NCBI RefSeq assembly: GCF_001691565.1
Contig: NZ_MAYO01000003.1
Span: 1,947,559 to 2,011,558 of the forward strand
Origin: Microbacterium oleivorans
Lineage (GTDB): Bacteria; Actinomycetota; Actinomycetes; Actinomycetales; Microbacteriaceae
DNA: 64,000 bases
Reading direction: 5' to 3'
Under the pieces are notes generated by a model, which did not search any database, was not told the origin of the DNA, and saw only the letters and a list, made by a program, of their open reading frames with translations. How positions within the stretch are numbered: the stretch's first letter is position 1; the number at the start of each line of letters is the position of its first letter. Shown in pieces: positions 51,095 to 59,801 of this stretch. The translations under genes and the position numbers were made by a program.

Positions 51095-52038
51095 GAGAGC
51101 ACCTTTCGGGGGGAGGGGGCGTCGGAGTGCGCGATCGCGAGGGCGAGCGCGCCGGCGACAGGGGGTTCGTCGAGCACGTGGAAGCGCAGCGTCGCGTCGC
51201 GGGTGTGCAGCTCGGCTCGGAGGAGCTCGGCCAGCAGTGGCTGCGCCGTCATGACGCCGCCGGCGGCGATGACGTCGGTGCCCTGCGCGCCGCGTCCGCG
51301 CACGGCGGTGACCGCGTCGGCGAGATGCGACGCGGATGCCGCAACGACCTCGCGGGCGATCGGCGAGCCTTCGGCGGCCGCATCGAAGACGTGCGGGGCG
51401 AATCCGCCCCACGCCGCCTCGCTCGCGTCGGCCTGGAACCGGAGGGCGAGGTCGACGTGGTCGAGAGCATCGAATGCGGCGAGGAACCGTGCCGCGAGCG
51501 GGTCGCTCATCGCGGCCCCGCCTTCGCGGTCGACGGTGCGGAGCAGTGCGACGGCGGCGCGCCGCGAGATGCCGGGCGCGCTCGCGTCGTCGGCGATGAG
51601 CCAGCCGTAGCCGTCGGCCGTCACTGGCTCGCCGTCGAGATCGAACCCGACGATCGCCGAGCCCGTGCCCGAGATGACGCAGACGGCCGCGTCGAGACCC
51701 ATCGCGGGGGCGAGGAGCACGGCGTCGTTGACGACGGCGACGACCCCCGGCATCCGCTCGTCGAGCAGGTCGGTGGCCTGTCGGCGCTGCCGCGTGCTGT
51801 CGATGCCGTGCGCGCCGACGACGGTCACGTCGGGCGCCGCACCGACGGTGTCGACGACGAGCCGGGCGAGGCGGTCGAAGTTCTGGACGTCGTCGAAGAT
51901 GGCGCCCGCCCGCCACAGGTCGCTCGGCACGATGCGGTCGACGACCTCGCCGTCCACGAGCGCGCGCAGGTGCGTCTTGGTGCCGCCGACGTCGACGCCG
52001 ACGATCGCGCCGGGGGTCGGGTACCGGGTCTCAGGCAA
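51091..52038 (-). CDS. BadF/BcrA-type kinase, probable N-acetylglucosamine kinase
   Basis: A 315-residue ASKHA-fold kinase. PHOSPHATE 1 GAIVGVDVGGTKTHLRALVDG, VVNDAVLLAPAMG, and the PHOSPHATE 2 region CVISGTGSAIVGFDLDG are present. In the BadF family these proteins phosphorylate GlcNAc or glucosamine. The start is a TTG at 52038, lying eight bases inside the end of the ROK gene. Placement next to nagB supports an amino-sugar role. Confidence 0.85.
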   Translation of the reverse strand: MPETRYPTPGAIVGVDVGGTKTHLRALVDGEVVDRIVPSDLWRAGAIFDDVQNFDRLARLVVDTVGAAPDVTVVGAHGIDSTRQRRQATDLLDERMPGVVAVVNDAVLLAPAMGLDAAVCVISGTGSAIVGFDLDGEPVTADGYGWLIADDASAPGISRRAAVALLRTVDREGGAAMSDPLAARFLAAFDALDHVDLALRFQADASEAAWGGFAPHVFDAAAEGSPIAREVVAASASHLADAVTAVRGRGAQGTDVIAAGGVMTAQPLLAELLRAELHTRDATLRFHVLDEPPVAGALALAIAHSDAPSPRKVLS

Positions 52039-53176
52039 GGTAGACCGCCCCTTTCACGTGCTCGATGATGAGCTGGCCGATGCCGACGAGCGCCGCGTCC
52101 TCGCCGAGCTCCCCGACGACGAGGGACGGCGGACGGGGGATGCGGCCGCCCAATCGTCGCGTGACGCCGTCGATGAGCCGGTCGGTCCGTCGCGGCAGGC
52201 GACCGGCGAGGATCACGACGCGGCAGTCGAGAATGACCGCGAGCGCTGCGACCGACATCGCGATGTGATCGAGCAGCCGCTCCGCGCGGTCGTCGTCGCC
52301 CTGGTCGAGGACGGCCATCGTGGAGGAGTCGTCGGCCGAGGCGGCGCCGAGCGCGAGCACGCGGGTCTCGAGGTCGCCGCCCGTGTCGTGGTCCTCTGCG
52401 AACGCGGTCGGTTCGGTGATGAGGTAGCCGATCTCGCCCGCGGCGGAGCCCGCTCCGCGCACGAGGCGGTCGCCCGAGACGATCCCGGCGCCCACTCCAA
52501 CCCCGAAGACGAGAGCCGCGAGGTCTCCCGTGCCCTGCCCGGCGCCGCGGGTCCACTCGCCGATCGTGACGGCGTTGGCGTCGTTCTCCACGACGACGGG
52601 GAGCCCCGTGCGCTCGCGCATCACATCGCGGGCGGCGACCCCGTTCCAGTCCAGCTCGACCGAATCGCCGACGGAGCCGTCCGGGTCGACGACGCCGGGG
52701 ACGGACAGTCCGATCCCCTGTGCCGGGGTCCCGAGCTCCGCCGCCGTGCGGATGAGTCGATCTGCGAGGCGCCCGATGCCTTCCAGGCGAGAGGATGCCG
52801 ACAGTCCGCCGTCCTCCGCGTGGAGCGCTTCGCGGGTCTCGTGGCGGATGTCGCCGTTCAGATCGATGAGTGCGCCGCGGGCGACGCCGGAGGTGACGTC
52901 GAGGGCGACGACCGTGCGCGCCTCGCCGAGGGGACGGTAGCGATGCGTCGGCCGTCCGATCCCGCTCGCGTCGCGTTCGACCGCGAGGAGCCCGTCGGCG
53001 ACCATTCCGGCGCAGAGGCGATGAACCGTCGCGGACGCGAGGCCGGTCGCCTCGATCAGCTCCGCGCGGGTGAGCGGGCCGCCGGCTTGGAGGGCGTCGA
53101 GGATCGCGGTGCGGTTGATGCGGGTGACGTCGGCGTTGGTCGCCGTGCCTCTGCTCGCCGCGCGTTCGCCGCTCAT
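52031..53176 (-). CDS. ROK family transcriptional regulator
   Basis: A 381-residue regulator. The N-terminal helix-turn-helix (NRTAILDALQAGGPLTRAELIEATGLASATVHRLCAGMVADGLLAVERD) is followed by a ROK domain (VVALDVTSGVARGALIDLNGD; GIGLSVPGVVDPDGS; PVVVENDANAVTIGEW). The ROK zinc motif is missing: GEIGH appears as GEIGY and CxCGxxGC is absent, fitting a sugar sensor and not a kinase. It heads the minus-strand operon and probably controls both it and the divergent fucosidase operon. Confidence 0.9.
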   Translation of the reverse strand: MSGERAASRGTATNADVTRINRTAILDALQAGGPLTRAELIEATGLASATVHRLCAGMVADGLLAVERDASGIGRPTHRYRPLGEARTVVALDVTSGVARGALIDLNGDIRHETREALHAEDGGLSASSRLEGIGRLADRLIRTAAELGTPAQGIGLSVPGVVDPDGSVGDSVELDWNGVAARDVMRERTGLPVVVENDANAVTIGEWTRGAGQGTGDLAALVFGVGVGAGIVSGDRLVRGAGSAAGEIGYLITEPTAFAEDHDTGGDLETRVLALGAASADDSSTMAVLDQGDDDRAERLLDHIAMSVAALAVILDCRVVILAGRLPRRTDRLIDGVTRRLGGRIPRPPSLVVGELGEDAALVGIGQLIIEHVKGAVYLA

Positions 53177-53275
53177 CGTTCCCTTCGAACCCTTTTCGTC
53201 TTACTCTGAGATAAAACCAGACGGATGCCGCTCCCGCAAGGTCGCCGGCATCGCCCCCCTCGCATCGGAGCAGCT
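53177..53275. promoter_or_regulatory. shared divergent promoter region of the glycan locus
   Basis: About 99 bases separate the ROK start (53176) from the preferred AKR start (53276). An AT-rich stretch (TTTTCGTCTTACTCTGAGATAAAA, near 53195-53218) stands out in GC-rich surroundings and has partial dyad symmetry, making it the best candidate for a ROK operator and the -10/-35 boxes of both operons. Confidence 0.45.
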
Positions 53276-54262
53276 GTGACCCCCGCCTCGTCCTCGCCCA
53301 CCGAACTCCTGCGTCGCGCCGGCCGGTTCGGCCTCGGCGCCGCACCCCTCGGCAACCTGTTCCAGGCGATCGACGACGCCGAGGCGGCGGCGATCGTGCA
53401 CGGTGCGTGGGACAGCGGCATCCGCGTCTTCGACACCGCCCCCCATTACGGGCTGGGCCTCAGTGAGCGACGGCTCGGCGCGGCGCTCGCCGGTCGGCCG
53501 CGCGACGAGTTCGTGCTGTCGACCAAGGTCGGGCGGCTGCTCGAGCCCGACCCGAGCGGTGCCGGTCGCCTCGACGACGAGGGGTTCGTGGTCGAGGCGA
53601 CGACCCGGCGGCGGTGGGACTTCACGGCCGACGGTGCCCGCCGCTCGCTCGAGGCATCGCTCGATCGTCTCGGAATGGACCGGGTCGACATCGTCCACCT
53701 CCACGACCCCGAGGGGCGCGTCGAGGAGGCGATCGAGGGGGCGCTGCCCGCCCTCGTCGCGCTGCGTGAGGCGGGTGTCATCTCGGCCGTCGGCGTCGGC
53801 TCGAAGGACCCCGCCACCCTCGCCCGCATCATCGAGACCGGCATGGTCGACGTCGCCATGGTCGCGGGGCGGTACACGCTTCTCGAGCAGCCCGCCGCCG
53901 TCGACGTCCTGCCCGCAGCGCTCGAGCACGGTGTCGCCGTCATCGCCGTCGGCGTCTACAACTCGGGGCTGCTCGCGACGCCGCATCCCGACCCCGCCGC
54001 CCCCTATGAATACGGCTCCGCGCCCGAAGCCGTCTATCGTCGAGCTGTACGGCTCGCGGACGCGTGCGCGGCGCGTGGAGTGCCGTTGCCCGTCGCCGCC
54101 CTGCACTTTCCGCTGCGGCATCCGGCTGTGGTCAACGTGACGGTGGGGCTCGGCAAGGCGGCGCACGTCGCGCAGACGGCCGGATACATGAACGAGCCGC
54201 CGACCGAGAAGTTCTGGCGCGGTCTCGAAGAGGAGGGCCTGGTGCCCGGAGGAGAACGATGA
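53276..54262 (+). CDS. aldo/keto reductase, probable L-fucose dehydrogenase
   Basis: A 328-residue NAD(P)-dependent AKR. The tetrad is visible: Asp and Tyr in VFDTAPHYGLGLSERRLG, Lys in FVLSTKVGRLLEP, His in VDIVHLHDPEGR. Length and the RFGLGAAPLGNLFQAI start resemble D-threo-aldose/L-fucose dehydrogenases, and the next gene is an alpha-L-fucosidase, so oxidation of released fucose is likely. GTG 53276 with GGAG five bases upstream is preferred; ATG 53225 would add 17 residues. Its TGA overlaps the fucosidase ATG. Confidence 0.87.
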   Translation: MTPASSSPTELLRRAGRFGLGAAPLGNLFQAIDDAEAAAIVHGAWDSGIRVFDTAPHYGLGLSERRLGAALAGRPRDEFVLSTKVGRLLEPDPSGAGRLDDEGFVVEATTRRRWDFTADGARRSLEASLDRLGMDRVDIVHLHDPEGRVEEAIEGALPALVALREAGVISAVGVGSKDPATLARIIETGMVDVAMVAGRYTLLEQPAAVDVLPAALEHGVAVIAVGVYNSGLLATPHPDPAAPYEYGSAPEAVYRRAVRLADACAARGVPLPVAALHFPLRHPAVVNVTVGLGKAAHVAQTAGYMNEPPTEKFWRGLEEEGLVPGGER

Positions 54263-56604
54263 CCGAGCACGTCTTGTGGTACCGCCGACCCGCGGAGACC
54301 TGGAACGAGGCGTTGCCCCTCGGCAACGGCGGACTCGGAGCCATGTGCTTCGGCGGTGCGACGGATGCGCTCCTGCGCCTCAACGACGAGACCCTCTGGT
54401 CGGGCAGCCCCGCCAGTGAGCTCGCCGCCCCGGTCGTCACCGCGGACGAAGCGCGCGACGCCCTCGCCGAGGCTCGCGCCGCGGTCGCCGAGGGACGCGA
54501 AGAGGATGCCGACCGTCACGTCCGTCGGCTGCAGCACCGCCACGCGCAGTCGTTCCTGCCCTTCGCCGACCTGCGCGTCCGCATCGACGGGGCGACCCCC
54601 GACCAGGTCGAGGACTACCGTCGCGAGCTCGACCTGACGACGGCGACCCACGTCGCCACCGCCACGCGCGCCGGGGCGGGGCTGAGCCACCGCACGTGGA
54701 TCAGCGCGCCGCACGGCGTGCTCGTCCACGAACTCGTGAGCGACGAGCCGATCGACGTCCGCGTCGAGCTCGACACGCAGCTGCGCGAACTCGGCCGCGT
54801 CGAGATCGACACTGCGACCACCCTGCTCGTGCAGGCACCCTCCGACGTGACGCCCCCGCACGACGAGGTCGACGAGCCCGTCGTCTACGAGGACGACGCC
54901 GTGTCGGTGCGGGGAGCCCTGCACGCCCGCATCGTCACCGACGGCACCCCGGTCCGCGGCGGACGCGTCCTGCGCGCGACCCGCGTGACCGTCGTCCTCG
55001 CCACGGCGACGACCTTCACCGGGATGGGACGGATGCCGGCCGGTACCGAACGTGCCGCGGCCCGCCGCGCGACCGGGCTCGTCGACGCCGCGATCGCGGC
55101 GGGGCTCGAGGACGTGCGGGCGGCGCAGCTCGCGGATCACGCCGCGCTCTACGACCGCACCGAGTTGTCTCTGAGGGGAGAGCCCGATCCCGAGCGCGAC
55201 ACCGCCGAGCGGCTGCGCGACCTCGCCCAGGACGGGACGGTCGACATCCGCCGCGACCCGGGCCTGGCGGCGCTCCTCTTCCACTACGGGCGGTACCTGC
55301 TCATCTGCTCGTCGCGCCCGGGCGGACTCCCCGCGACGCTGCAGGGCATCTGGAACCAGGACCTCCGCCCCGACTGGAGCTCGAACTACACGACGAACAT
55401 CAACGTCGAGATGAACTACTGGGGCGCCCACACCGCCAACCTCAGCGAGACCGAGGAGCCGCTCCTCGACCTCATCGAGGCGCTCGCCGACAGCGGCGCC
55501 GAGACCGCGCGCCGCCTGTACGACGCCCCCGGCTGGGTCGCCCATCACAACACGGATGCCTGGGGCTACACCCAGCCCGTCGGGGACGGTGTGCACGACG
55601 CAGCCTGGGCGTTCTGGCCGATGGCCGGTCTCTGGCTCGGACTGCACCTGGCCGAGCGCGACGCGTTCGGTGTCGCCGACGCGGCCGAGCGTCGCCGTGC
55701 GTTCCGCCTGCTGCGCGGCGCGACCGCCTTCGCACTCGCCTGGGCGGCTCCGACCGAGGACGGCCGGTGGGGAACGGCGCTGTCGACGTCTCCCGAGAAC
55801 ACGTTCCGTTCCTCGGCGGGCGGCTCGGCGGCCGTGGCTGAGTCCGCCACCCTCGACATCGTGCTGCTGCGCGCGCACCTCGCCGAGTTCCTGCGGCTCG
55901 CGGACCTGCTGGGGTACGACGACGACCCCCTCGTCGCCGAGGCTCGGCACGCGCAGGAGAACCTCCCCGAGATCCCGGTCGAGGACGGCTCGATCGCCGA
56001 GTGGCCCGGCGGGCGGGAGGCCGTCGACCCCCACCACCGGCACCTCTCGCCGCTCGTGTTCGCCTACCCGGGGACCGAAGCCCTCACGCCCGAGCTCGAA
56101 GCGGCGGCATCCCGCTTCCTCGACCTCCGCGAGGACGAGTCCACCGGATGGTCCCTCGCCTGGAAGATCGCCCTCCGCGCCCGGCTCGGTCAGGCCGGTC
56201 GCGTCGCCGACCTGCTGGCCCTCGTGTTCCGCGACATGTCCGTCGACCGCGGCGACCAGTCCGGCGGCCTGTACGACAACCTCCTGGCGGCCCACCCGCC
56301 GTTCCAGATCGACGGCAACCTCGGGTACGTCGCCGGGCTCGCGGAGTGCCTCGTGCACTCGCACGGCGACGCGGTGACCCTGCTTCCTGCCTGGCCGGCT
56401 CCCCTCGGGGCGGGGTCGGTGCGCGGCCTCGTGGCCCGTCCGGGTGTCGAGCTCGACCTCGCCTGGGACGACGCCGGAGCCGTGACCTGGGCCCGCGCCC
56501 GTGCTCGGGTCGCGTCGGCGCACGGCGCGCACGCGTTCCGAGCCGGGGGTCGTGAGTTCGATGTCACCCTCGGCGGCACGTGGAGCGTCCTCATCGGCGA
56601 GTGA
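54259..56604 (+). CDS. alpha-L-fucosidase, GH95 family
   Basis: A 781-residue GH95 enzyme of typical catalytic length, inverting and usually specific for alpha-1,2-fucose. The N-terminal domain opens YRRPAETWNEALPLGNGGLGAMCFGG. The catalytic (alpha/alpha)6 part includes TNINVEMNYWGAHTANL (paired Asn), LSTSPENTFR (general acid Glu) and FQIDGNLGYVAGLAE (Asp that assists the base). No signal peptide, so it is intracellular. ATG 54259 overlaps the AKR stop, giving a two-gene fucose unit. Confidence 0.94.
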   Translation: MTEHVLWYRRPAETWNEALPLGNGGLGAMCFGGATDALLRLNDETLWSGSPASELAAPVVTADEARDALAEARAAVAEGREEDADRHVRRLQHRHAQSFLPFADLRVRIDGATPDQVEDYRRELDLTTATHVATATRAGAGLSHRTWISAPHGVLVHELVSDEPIDVRVELDTQLRELGRVEIDTATTLLVQAPSDVTPPHDEVDEPVVYEDDAVSVRGALHARIVTDGTPVRGGRVLRATRVTVVLATATTFTGMGRMPAGTERAAARRATGLVDAAIAAGLEDVRAAQLADHAALYDRTELSLRGEPDPERDTAERLRDLAQDGTVDIRRDPGLAALLFHYGRYLLICSSRPGGLPATLQGIWNQDLRPDWSSNYTTNINVEMNYWGAHTANLSETEEPLLDLIEALADSGAETARRLYDAPGWVAHHNTDAWGYTQPVGDGVHDAAWAFWPMAGLWLGLHLAERDAFGVADAAERRRAFRLLRGATAFALAWAAPTEDGRWGTALSTSPENTFRSSAGGSAAVAESATLDIVLLRAHLAEFLRLADLLGYDDDPLVAEARHAQENLPEIPVEDGSIAEWPGGREAVDPHHRHLSPLVFAYPGTEALTPELEAAASRFLDLREDESTGWSLAWKIALRARLGQAGRVADLLALVFRDMSVDRGDQSGGLYDNLLAAHPPFQIDGNLGYVAGLAECLVHSHGDAVTLLPAWPAPLGAGSVRGLVARPGVELDLAWDDAGAVTWARARARVASAHGAHAFRAGGREFDVTLGGTWSVLIGE

Positions 56605-56662
56605 TCGCGTTCGCATAGGTCTCAGCGGGAATGCCGGTGCGGCCGAGGCGTTTCCCCGTCGT

Positions 56663-57298
56663 ATGACACACGTAGGAATCATCGGAGCAGGTCACATCGG
56701 TTCGGCTGTCGCGCGCGGACTCGTCGCGCAGGGGCATCAGGTCGCGATCAGCAACTCGCGCGGCCCCGAGACCCTCACCGATCTCGTCGCAGAGCTCGGC
56801 GAGAACGCCCGGGCCATGACCGCGAAGGATGCCGCGACCTTCGGCGAGTGGGTCGTCGTCACCGTCCCGCTGAAGGCGATCGACGAGCTGCCCGTCGAGG
56901 AGCTCGCCGGCAAGATCGTCGTCGACACCAACAACTACTACTGGGAGCGCGACGGCCACATCGCCGAGCTCGACGAGAAGAAGACCACGACCTCGCGCAT
57001 GCTGCAGGAGCGCCTGCCGCAGTCGACCGTCGTGAAGGGCTTCAACCACATCCCGGCCGCCGACATCACCACCGACGGCGCCCCCGTCGGCACGCCCGGC
57101 CGCCGTGCGCTCGCCACCTCGAGCGATTCGGCCGACGCCGTCACCTTCATCACGAAGCTCTACGACGACTTCGGCTTCGACACCGTCAACGTCGGCGGCC
57201 TCGACGAGAGCTGGCGCGTCGAGCGCGACCAGCCGGCGTACGTCGTCCGCCAGACCGCCGACGAGCTGCGCGAGAACCTGGCCCGCGCGGAGCGCTGA
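56663..57298 (+). CDS. NADPH-dependent F420 reductase-like oxidoreductase
   Basis: A 211-residue protein with a Rossmann fold: THVGIIGAGHIGSAVARGLVAQGHQVAISNSRGPETLTDLVAELG, then VVVTVPLKAIDELP and VVKGFNHIPAADI. It belongs to the F420-dependent NADP oxidoreductase superfamily, whose members also include other NAD(P)-linked reductases; use of F420 is not shown by the sequence. ATG 56663 gives the standard N-terminus. It stands alone. Confidence 0.85.
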   Translation: MTHVGIIGAGHIGSAVARGLVAQGHQVAISNSRGPETLTDLVAELGENARAMTAKDAATFGEWVVVTVPLKAIDELPVEELAGKIVVDTNNYYWERDGHIAELDEKKTTTSRMLQERLPQSTVVKGFNHIPAADITTDGAPVGTPGRRALATSSDSADAVTFITKLYDDFGFDTVNVGGLDESWRVERDQPAYVVRQTADELRENLARAER

Positions 57299-57382
57299 GC
57301 CCCGGCATCCGCTCACGAGCCGACGCGAACGGCACTCGTCTTCGTCAGATGGATGCCGAACGCGTCGGCTCGACGCGTGTGA

Positions 57383-58759
57383 TCAGGAGATCTCGCTCTG
57401 GCGGGCCTTCACGGGGAGCATCAGCAGGAAGCCCGCGGCCAGGACGAGCACGATGCCGAGGATGCCGAGTCGTGTGTCGCCGGAGAGTCCGACGAACAGC
57501 GCGAACAGGCCCGGCGCGAGGAACGACACCGCGCGCCCGGTGGTCGCGTAGAGGCCGAAGATCTCACCCTCGCGACCTTCCGGGGTGATGCGTGCGAGGA
57601 ACGTGCGCGATGCCGACTGGATCGGTCCGACGAAGGCGCACAGGATGAGCCCCGCGATCCAGAAGCCGACCTGCGCCGTGCCGATGAAGAGGACGGCGGT
57701 CCCCGTGGCGATCAGCGCGACGAGCGAGGCCATGATCACGTTCTTCGAACCGAAGCGGTCGTCGAAGCGGCCGGCGACGATGGTCGAGATGCCGGCGACG
57801 ACGTTCGCGGCGACGGCGAAGTAGAGGACGCCCGACGGGGTGAAGCCGAACACCTGTGCGGCGATGATGGCCCCGAAGGTGAACACGCCGGCGAGCCCGT
57901 CGCGGAAGACCGCGCTCGCGAGCAGGAACGCGAGGACCTGACGGTCGCGGCGCCACAGCTTCGTGAGCGTCTCCCAGAGGACCCGGTAGGACCCGAAGAA
58001 GCCCACGCGGTTCGCGCGCTCGCGCGCGGGGATCTCGGGAACGCGCACCAGCACCGGGATCGCGAAGATCCCGAACCACACCGCCGAGGCGAGGACGGCG
58101 AGGCGGATGTGCAGACCCCCGTCGGTCGTGACCCCGAGCGGCCCCGGGCTGTCGACGAGGCCGATGAAACCGACGAGCAGGATCACGAGGAGCACGATCC
58201 CCCCGACGTAGCCCATGCCCCACCCGAACCCCGAGACGCGGCCCATGTTCTCGCGGCTCGACACCTGCACGAGCATGGCGTTGTAGTTGACGCCCGCGAA
58301 CTCGAAGAAGACGTTGCCGACGGCCAGCAGGGTCGCGCCGAGGATGAGATATCCGGGCGCGCCCTCGACGAACACCATCGCGGCCATGGCGAGGACCACG
58401 ACGAAGGTGTTGATCCCGAGCCAGAGCTTGCGTCGTCCCGATCCGTCGGAGCGCTGCCCCAGTACGGGGGCGAGGACGGCGATCAGGATGCCGGCGATCA
58501 TGAGCGCCGTGGCCACGACGCTCGCGTTTCCGGCGAGGGCGCGCACGAGCGCGGGATCCGACGCGTCGCCGTCCGCAGCCGAGACGATCGCGGGATCCAC
58601 GAACAGGGAGCTCGCGAGGAAGGTGCTGAAGACGAACGTCGTGACGACGGCGTTGAATGCGGCCGACCCCCAGTCCCAGAGGGCCCAGGCCAGGACGCCG
58701 GGTCGGGAGGGTGCTCGGGTGGCGGGGATCTCGGGTGTCCCGCCGATGGAACGCGTCAT
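57383..58759 (-). CDS. MFS transporter, Atg22/UMF1-like
   Basis: A 458-residue membrane protein with twelve segments, close to the UMF1/Atg22-like MFS family (LAWALWDWGSAAFNAVVTTFVFSTFLASSLFV; GQRSDGSGRRKLWLGI; FGWGMGYVGGIVLLVILL; GPIQSASRTFLARITPEGREGEIFGLYATTGRAVSFLAPGLF). In yeast related proteins export amino acids from the vacuole; bacterial substrates are unknown. ATG 58759 lies seven bases after TAGGGT (58772-58767, minus strand); GTG 58768 is the alternative. Confidence 0.9.
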   Translation of the reverse strand: MTRSIGGTPEIPATRAPSRPGVLAWALWDWGSAAFNAVVTTFVFSTFLASSLFVDPAIVSAADGDASDPALVRALAGNASVVATALMIAGILIAVLAPVLGQRSDGSGRRKLWLGINTFVVVLAMAAMVFVEGAPGYLILGATLLAVGNVFFEFAGVNYNAMLVQVSSRENMGRVSGFGWGMGYVGGIVLLVILLVGFIGLVDSPGPLGVTTDGGLHIRLAVLASAVWFGIFAIPVLVRVPEIPARERANRVGFFGSYRVLWETLTKLWRRDRQVLAFLLASAVFRDGLAGVFTFGAIIAAQVFGFTPSGVLYFAVAANVVAGISTIVAGRFDDRFGSKNVIMASLVALIATGTAVLFIGTAQVGFWIAGLILCAFVGPIQSASRTFLARITPEGREGEIFGLYATTGRAVSFLAPGLFALFVGLSGDTRLGILGIVLVLAAGFLLMLPVKARQSEIS

Positions 58760-58804
58760 GAGGCGCACCCTACCCCGCGCCCGGGTCTTCCCGGTGACGC
58801 CGCG

Positions 58805-59575
58805 TCAGAGCTTGGCCGGCGCGAAGCGGTAGCCGATCCCGCGGACGGTCTCTATCCATCGGCAGCGCCGGGCCGTGCCGCCGAGCTTGCGGCGCAGGTT
58901 CATGACGTGGACCTCGACGGCGTGCAGGTCGTGCGCGTTCACGTGGTCGCCGTTGCCGCCGTTCTGGCGGCGGAGCAGCAGCACGATCCAGGACTTCTCG
59001 AGGACGACGTCGGGGTTCCGCACGAGTGCCAGCAGGAGGTCGAACTCCGATCGCGTGAGGTCGATGCGGCGTCCGGCGAGTTCCGCGCGGCGGGATGCCG
59101 GGTGCAATCGCAACCCGTCGACGACGAGCCAGTCCGACTCGGTCGGGGGCAGGACCTCGGCTGCGCCCAGCGTGCGCCGCAGGATCGCGTCGAGACGGGC
59201 GCGCAGCTCGAAAGGGCGCCAGGGTCGCAGGACGTAGTCATCCGCTCCGCTGCGGAACGCCTCGACGGCGGCGGTCTCCTCGGTCATGTCCGACATGATG
59301 ACGATCGATCCGGCGTGGAAGGAGCGGATGCGGCGCACCACCTCGAATCCGTCGATGCCCGCGAGGGTGGTGTCGACGGTGACGAGGTCGGGCTGCAGCC
59401 GATCGACGGCCTCGACGGCGGCGAAGCCGTCGGAGAAGGAGTGCACCTGGAAGCCGTGCTGCTGCAGCGTGCTGGAGAGGCGGTCGCGCGCCGTGCCGGC
59501 GTCCTCGACGAGGACGGCGACGCGTGTGAGCGGTCCCATCGTGCGGGCGGGTGCGGGGTGTTCGAGAAGAGTCAT
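58805..59575 (-). CDS. OmpR-type response regulator with atypical receiver
   Basis: A 256-residue regulator. The receiver (residues about 18-128) has Glu24/Asp25 in the acidic pocket, the phosphorylation Asp68 (LVTVDTTLAGIDGFEVVRRIR) and Ser95, but the invariant Lys is replaced by Arg117 (DDYVLRPW). The C-terminal winged helix is normal (IDLTRSEFDLLLALVRNPDVVLEKSWIVLLLRRQNGG ... VEVHVMNLRRKLGGTARRCRWIETVRGIGYRFAP). No histidine kinase is nearby. It is divergent from pilB and may regulate the pilus genes. Confidence 0.88.
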   Translation of the reverse strand: MTLLEHPAPARTMGPLTRVAVLVEDAGTARDRLSSTLQQHGFQVHSFSDGFAAVEAVDRLQPDLVTVDTTLAGIDGFEVVRRIRSFHAGSIVIMSDMTEETAAVEAFRSGADDYVLRPWRPFELRARLDAILRRTLGAAEVLPPTESDWLVVDGLRLHPASRRAELAGRRIDLTRSEFDLLLALVRNPDVVLEKSWIVLLLRRQNGGNGDHVNAHDLHAVEVHVMNLRRKLGGTARRCRWIETVRGIGYRFAPAKL

Positions 59576-59801
59576 GTGAAGTCCAGGGGGTCCACGACTG
59601 TCGCTTCCCCCGTTCTCATTAAAATGCATTAATCTTCCGGCGCAACTCAGCGCGCCCCAGGGGCACCTCAGCTTTCCCTCAGTTGCGGGCGTCGCCGTGT
59701 GTCGCTGCGACCCCCCTGTCTACTCTGGCGAGGCGTGCTCGGACTGGGTGGGCACGTGCGCGCCCAGACCGAGGTCCGGCCGCCGATACAGGGGGTGCAG
59801 G
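59576..59801. promoter_or_regulatory. intergenic region between response regulator and pilB
   Basis: ATTAAAATGCATTAAT at 59618-59633 is a 16-base AT island with near-palindromic arms, standing out in a GC-rich background, and a likely regulator or promoter site for the minus-strand gene. TACTCT near 59720 could be a -10 box for pilB. Confidence 0.4.
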
